A stretch of 5,363 bases of DNA from the NCBI GenBank assembly GCA_937875805.1, contig CALFHG010000255.1, positions 1-5,363 of the forward strand. Reading direction: 5' to 3'. Shown here in pieces: positions 4,976-5,363 of the stretch (positions are counted from its first letter, which is position 1; every line of letters starts with the position of its first letter). The notes beneath the pieces were generated by a model. That model worked only from the letters and a program-made list of their open reading frames with translations. It had not been told where the DNA came from and made no database searches. This DNA is from an uncultured Nitrosopumilaceae archaeon. Lineage in GTDB: Archaea > Thermoproteota > Nitrososphaeria > Nitrososphaerales > Nitrosopumilaceae. The position numbers and the translations under genes are program-made.

Positions 4976-5207
4976 TGCAATCTGTTTCAGTTGTGTCAAT
5001 ATCTTTTGTGTTTTTGCGATTTTTTGCAGATAAGATTTTGTATTTGCTCAAGTATGATTTCAACAGTAAATTCCTGTGTGATTTTGAAAGATCACTTACT
5101 GCTTCTGCAAAGTCCTTGTATTGTTTTTTGTGGCAATTACACTCACATAGATTATTGTTCCCCTTGCACCTGATATGGTGATAGGAAAAGCATTTGCTTG
5201 TGATCAA
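4953..5207 (-). CDS. Cys/His-rich small protein, putative zinc finger
   Basis: The 84-residue product has a dense metal-ligand cluster near the N-terminus: C6, H10, H11, C14, C21, C23, C25 and H26, with one more cysteine at C77. The pattern C-x3-HH-x2-C-x6-C-x-C-x-CH resembles small archaeal zinc-binding modules with a C...H...C...C-x-C arrangement; the family is not certain. Residues 27-75 are basic and helical (KDFAEAVSDLSKSHRNLLLKSYLSKYKIL), so nucleic-acid binding, for instance as a regulator, is reasonable. The TTG start at 5207 overlaps the TGA of the preceding gene (TTGA), and there is no in-frame ATG to use instead, so the start is well supported by context. Confidence 0.78.
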   Translation of the reverse strand: MITSKCFSYHHIRCKGNNNLCECNCHKKQYKDFAEAVSDLSKSHRNLLLKSYLSKYKILSAKNRKNTKDIDTTETDCNGRYGYF

Positions 5208-5363
5208 ATAATATTCCTCTTGTTTTTGGGATTGTCTTTTCTATCTGCCCATGCCTGACGCTTGTAGTTTTTCCTGTTTTTATTTACTTGAGGTTTGTTC
5301 TCAATGTAGTATAGTTTCCTTTGTAGTAAGGAAATTTTCTGCCTGTTTTCTTGTATTTCTATT
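5204..5363 (-). CDS. C-terminal end of a very basic protein (partial)
   Basis: The minus strand is open from the window edge to a TGA at 5206-5204, giving 52 residues of a C-terminus whose start lies outside. It is extremely basic and Asn-rich (KNRKNYKRQAWADRKDNPKNKR), preceded by a likely helix (IQENRQKISLLQRKLYYIEN). There are no cysteines and no membrane segment. Such tails often bind nucleic acid, but no family is recognisable from this fragment. The stop overlaps the TTG of the next gene as TTGA, in the same way as three downstream junctions, which supports it as a real gene of the same operon. Confidence 0.68.
   Translation of the reverse strand, partial: IEIQENRQKISLLQRKLYYIENKPQVNKNRKNYKRQAWADRKDNPKNKRNII

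Noticed and set aside
4949..5181. Plus-strand Cys/Phe-rich ORFs of 68-77 residues here and at 2968-3201
   Set aside because: Antisense shadows of TTGA-coupled minus-strand genes; their composition reflects the complement of Lys- and Asn-rich coding sequence.
1..5363. CRISPR array, tRNA, insertion sequence or attachment site
   Set aside because: No regularly spaced direct repeats, no tRNA cloverleaf, no transposase or integrase frame, and no duplicated core sequence were seen by eye.

Overview
This window looks like part of an archaeal virus or virus-derived mobile element, most likely of a low-GC marine archaeon. Thaumarchaeota (Nitrososphaerota) are my first guess, but no gene here proves the host. 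The archaeal reading rests on three things: TATA-like boxes about 25-32 bp upstream of start codons with little or no leader, almost no Shine-Dalgarno sequences, and T-tract terminators. The viral reading rests on tight one-strand packing of small unrecognised genes, including a run of membrane and secreted proteins. I see no integrase, polymerase, tRNA, rRNA, insertion sequence or CRISPR array.

All thirteen genes I support are on the minus strand, so transcription runs from position 5363 towards 1. Region A (5363-4390) holds small soluble proteins: the C-terminal end of a very basic protein, a Cys/His-rich putative zinc-binding protein, two helical charged proteins and a 40-residue CxxC protein. 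Region B (4355-1842) starts behind a TATA-like box. It encodes an 84-residue soluble protein followed by five membrane or secreted proteins: a 58-residue two-helix hairpin, a signal-peptide protein with a C-terminal anchor, an N-anchored Cys-rich ectodomain protein, a 79-residue two-helix protein and a 188-residue four-helix protein. It ends in a hairpin plus T-tract terminator. Region C (1747-710) is one 345-residue N-anchored acidic ectodomain protein with its own TATA-like box and terminator. Region D (652-1) is a soluble charged protein that runs off the left edge.

I read regions B and C as a virion/envelope module. The 188-residue protein appears to be an internal duplication of a two-helix membrane hairpin. 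Hydrophobic two-helix hairpins are the known architecture of spindle-shaped archaeal virus major capsid proteins, so this is the best capsid candidate. The Cys-rich ectodomain proteins and the 345-residue protein would then be minor envelope or host-attachment proteins. This assignment is inference from topology and context, not from recognised homology.

The most striking direct observation is translational. Four gene junctions share the 4-base overlap TTGA, in which a TTG start overlaps the TGA stop of the previous gene (5207, 4104, 3378, 2686); a fifth junction uses ATGA. Two short genes (58 and 40 residues) and the two edge-truncated genes are easily missed by length-limited or complete-ORF searches.
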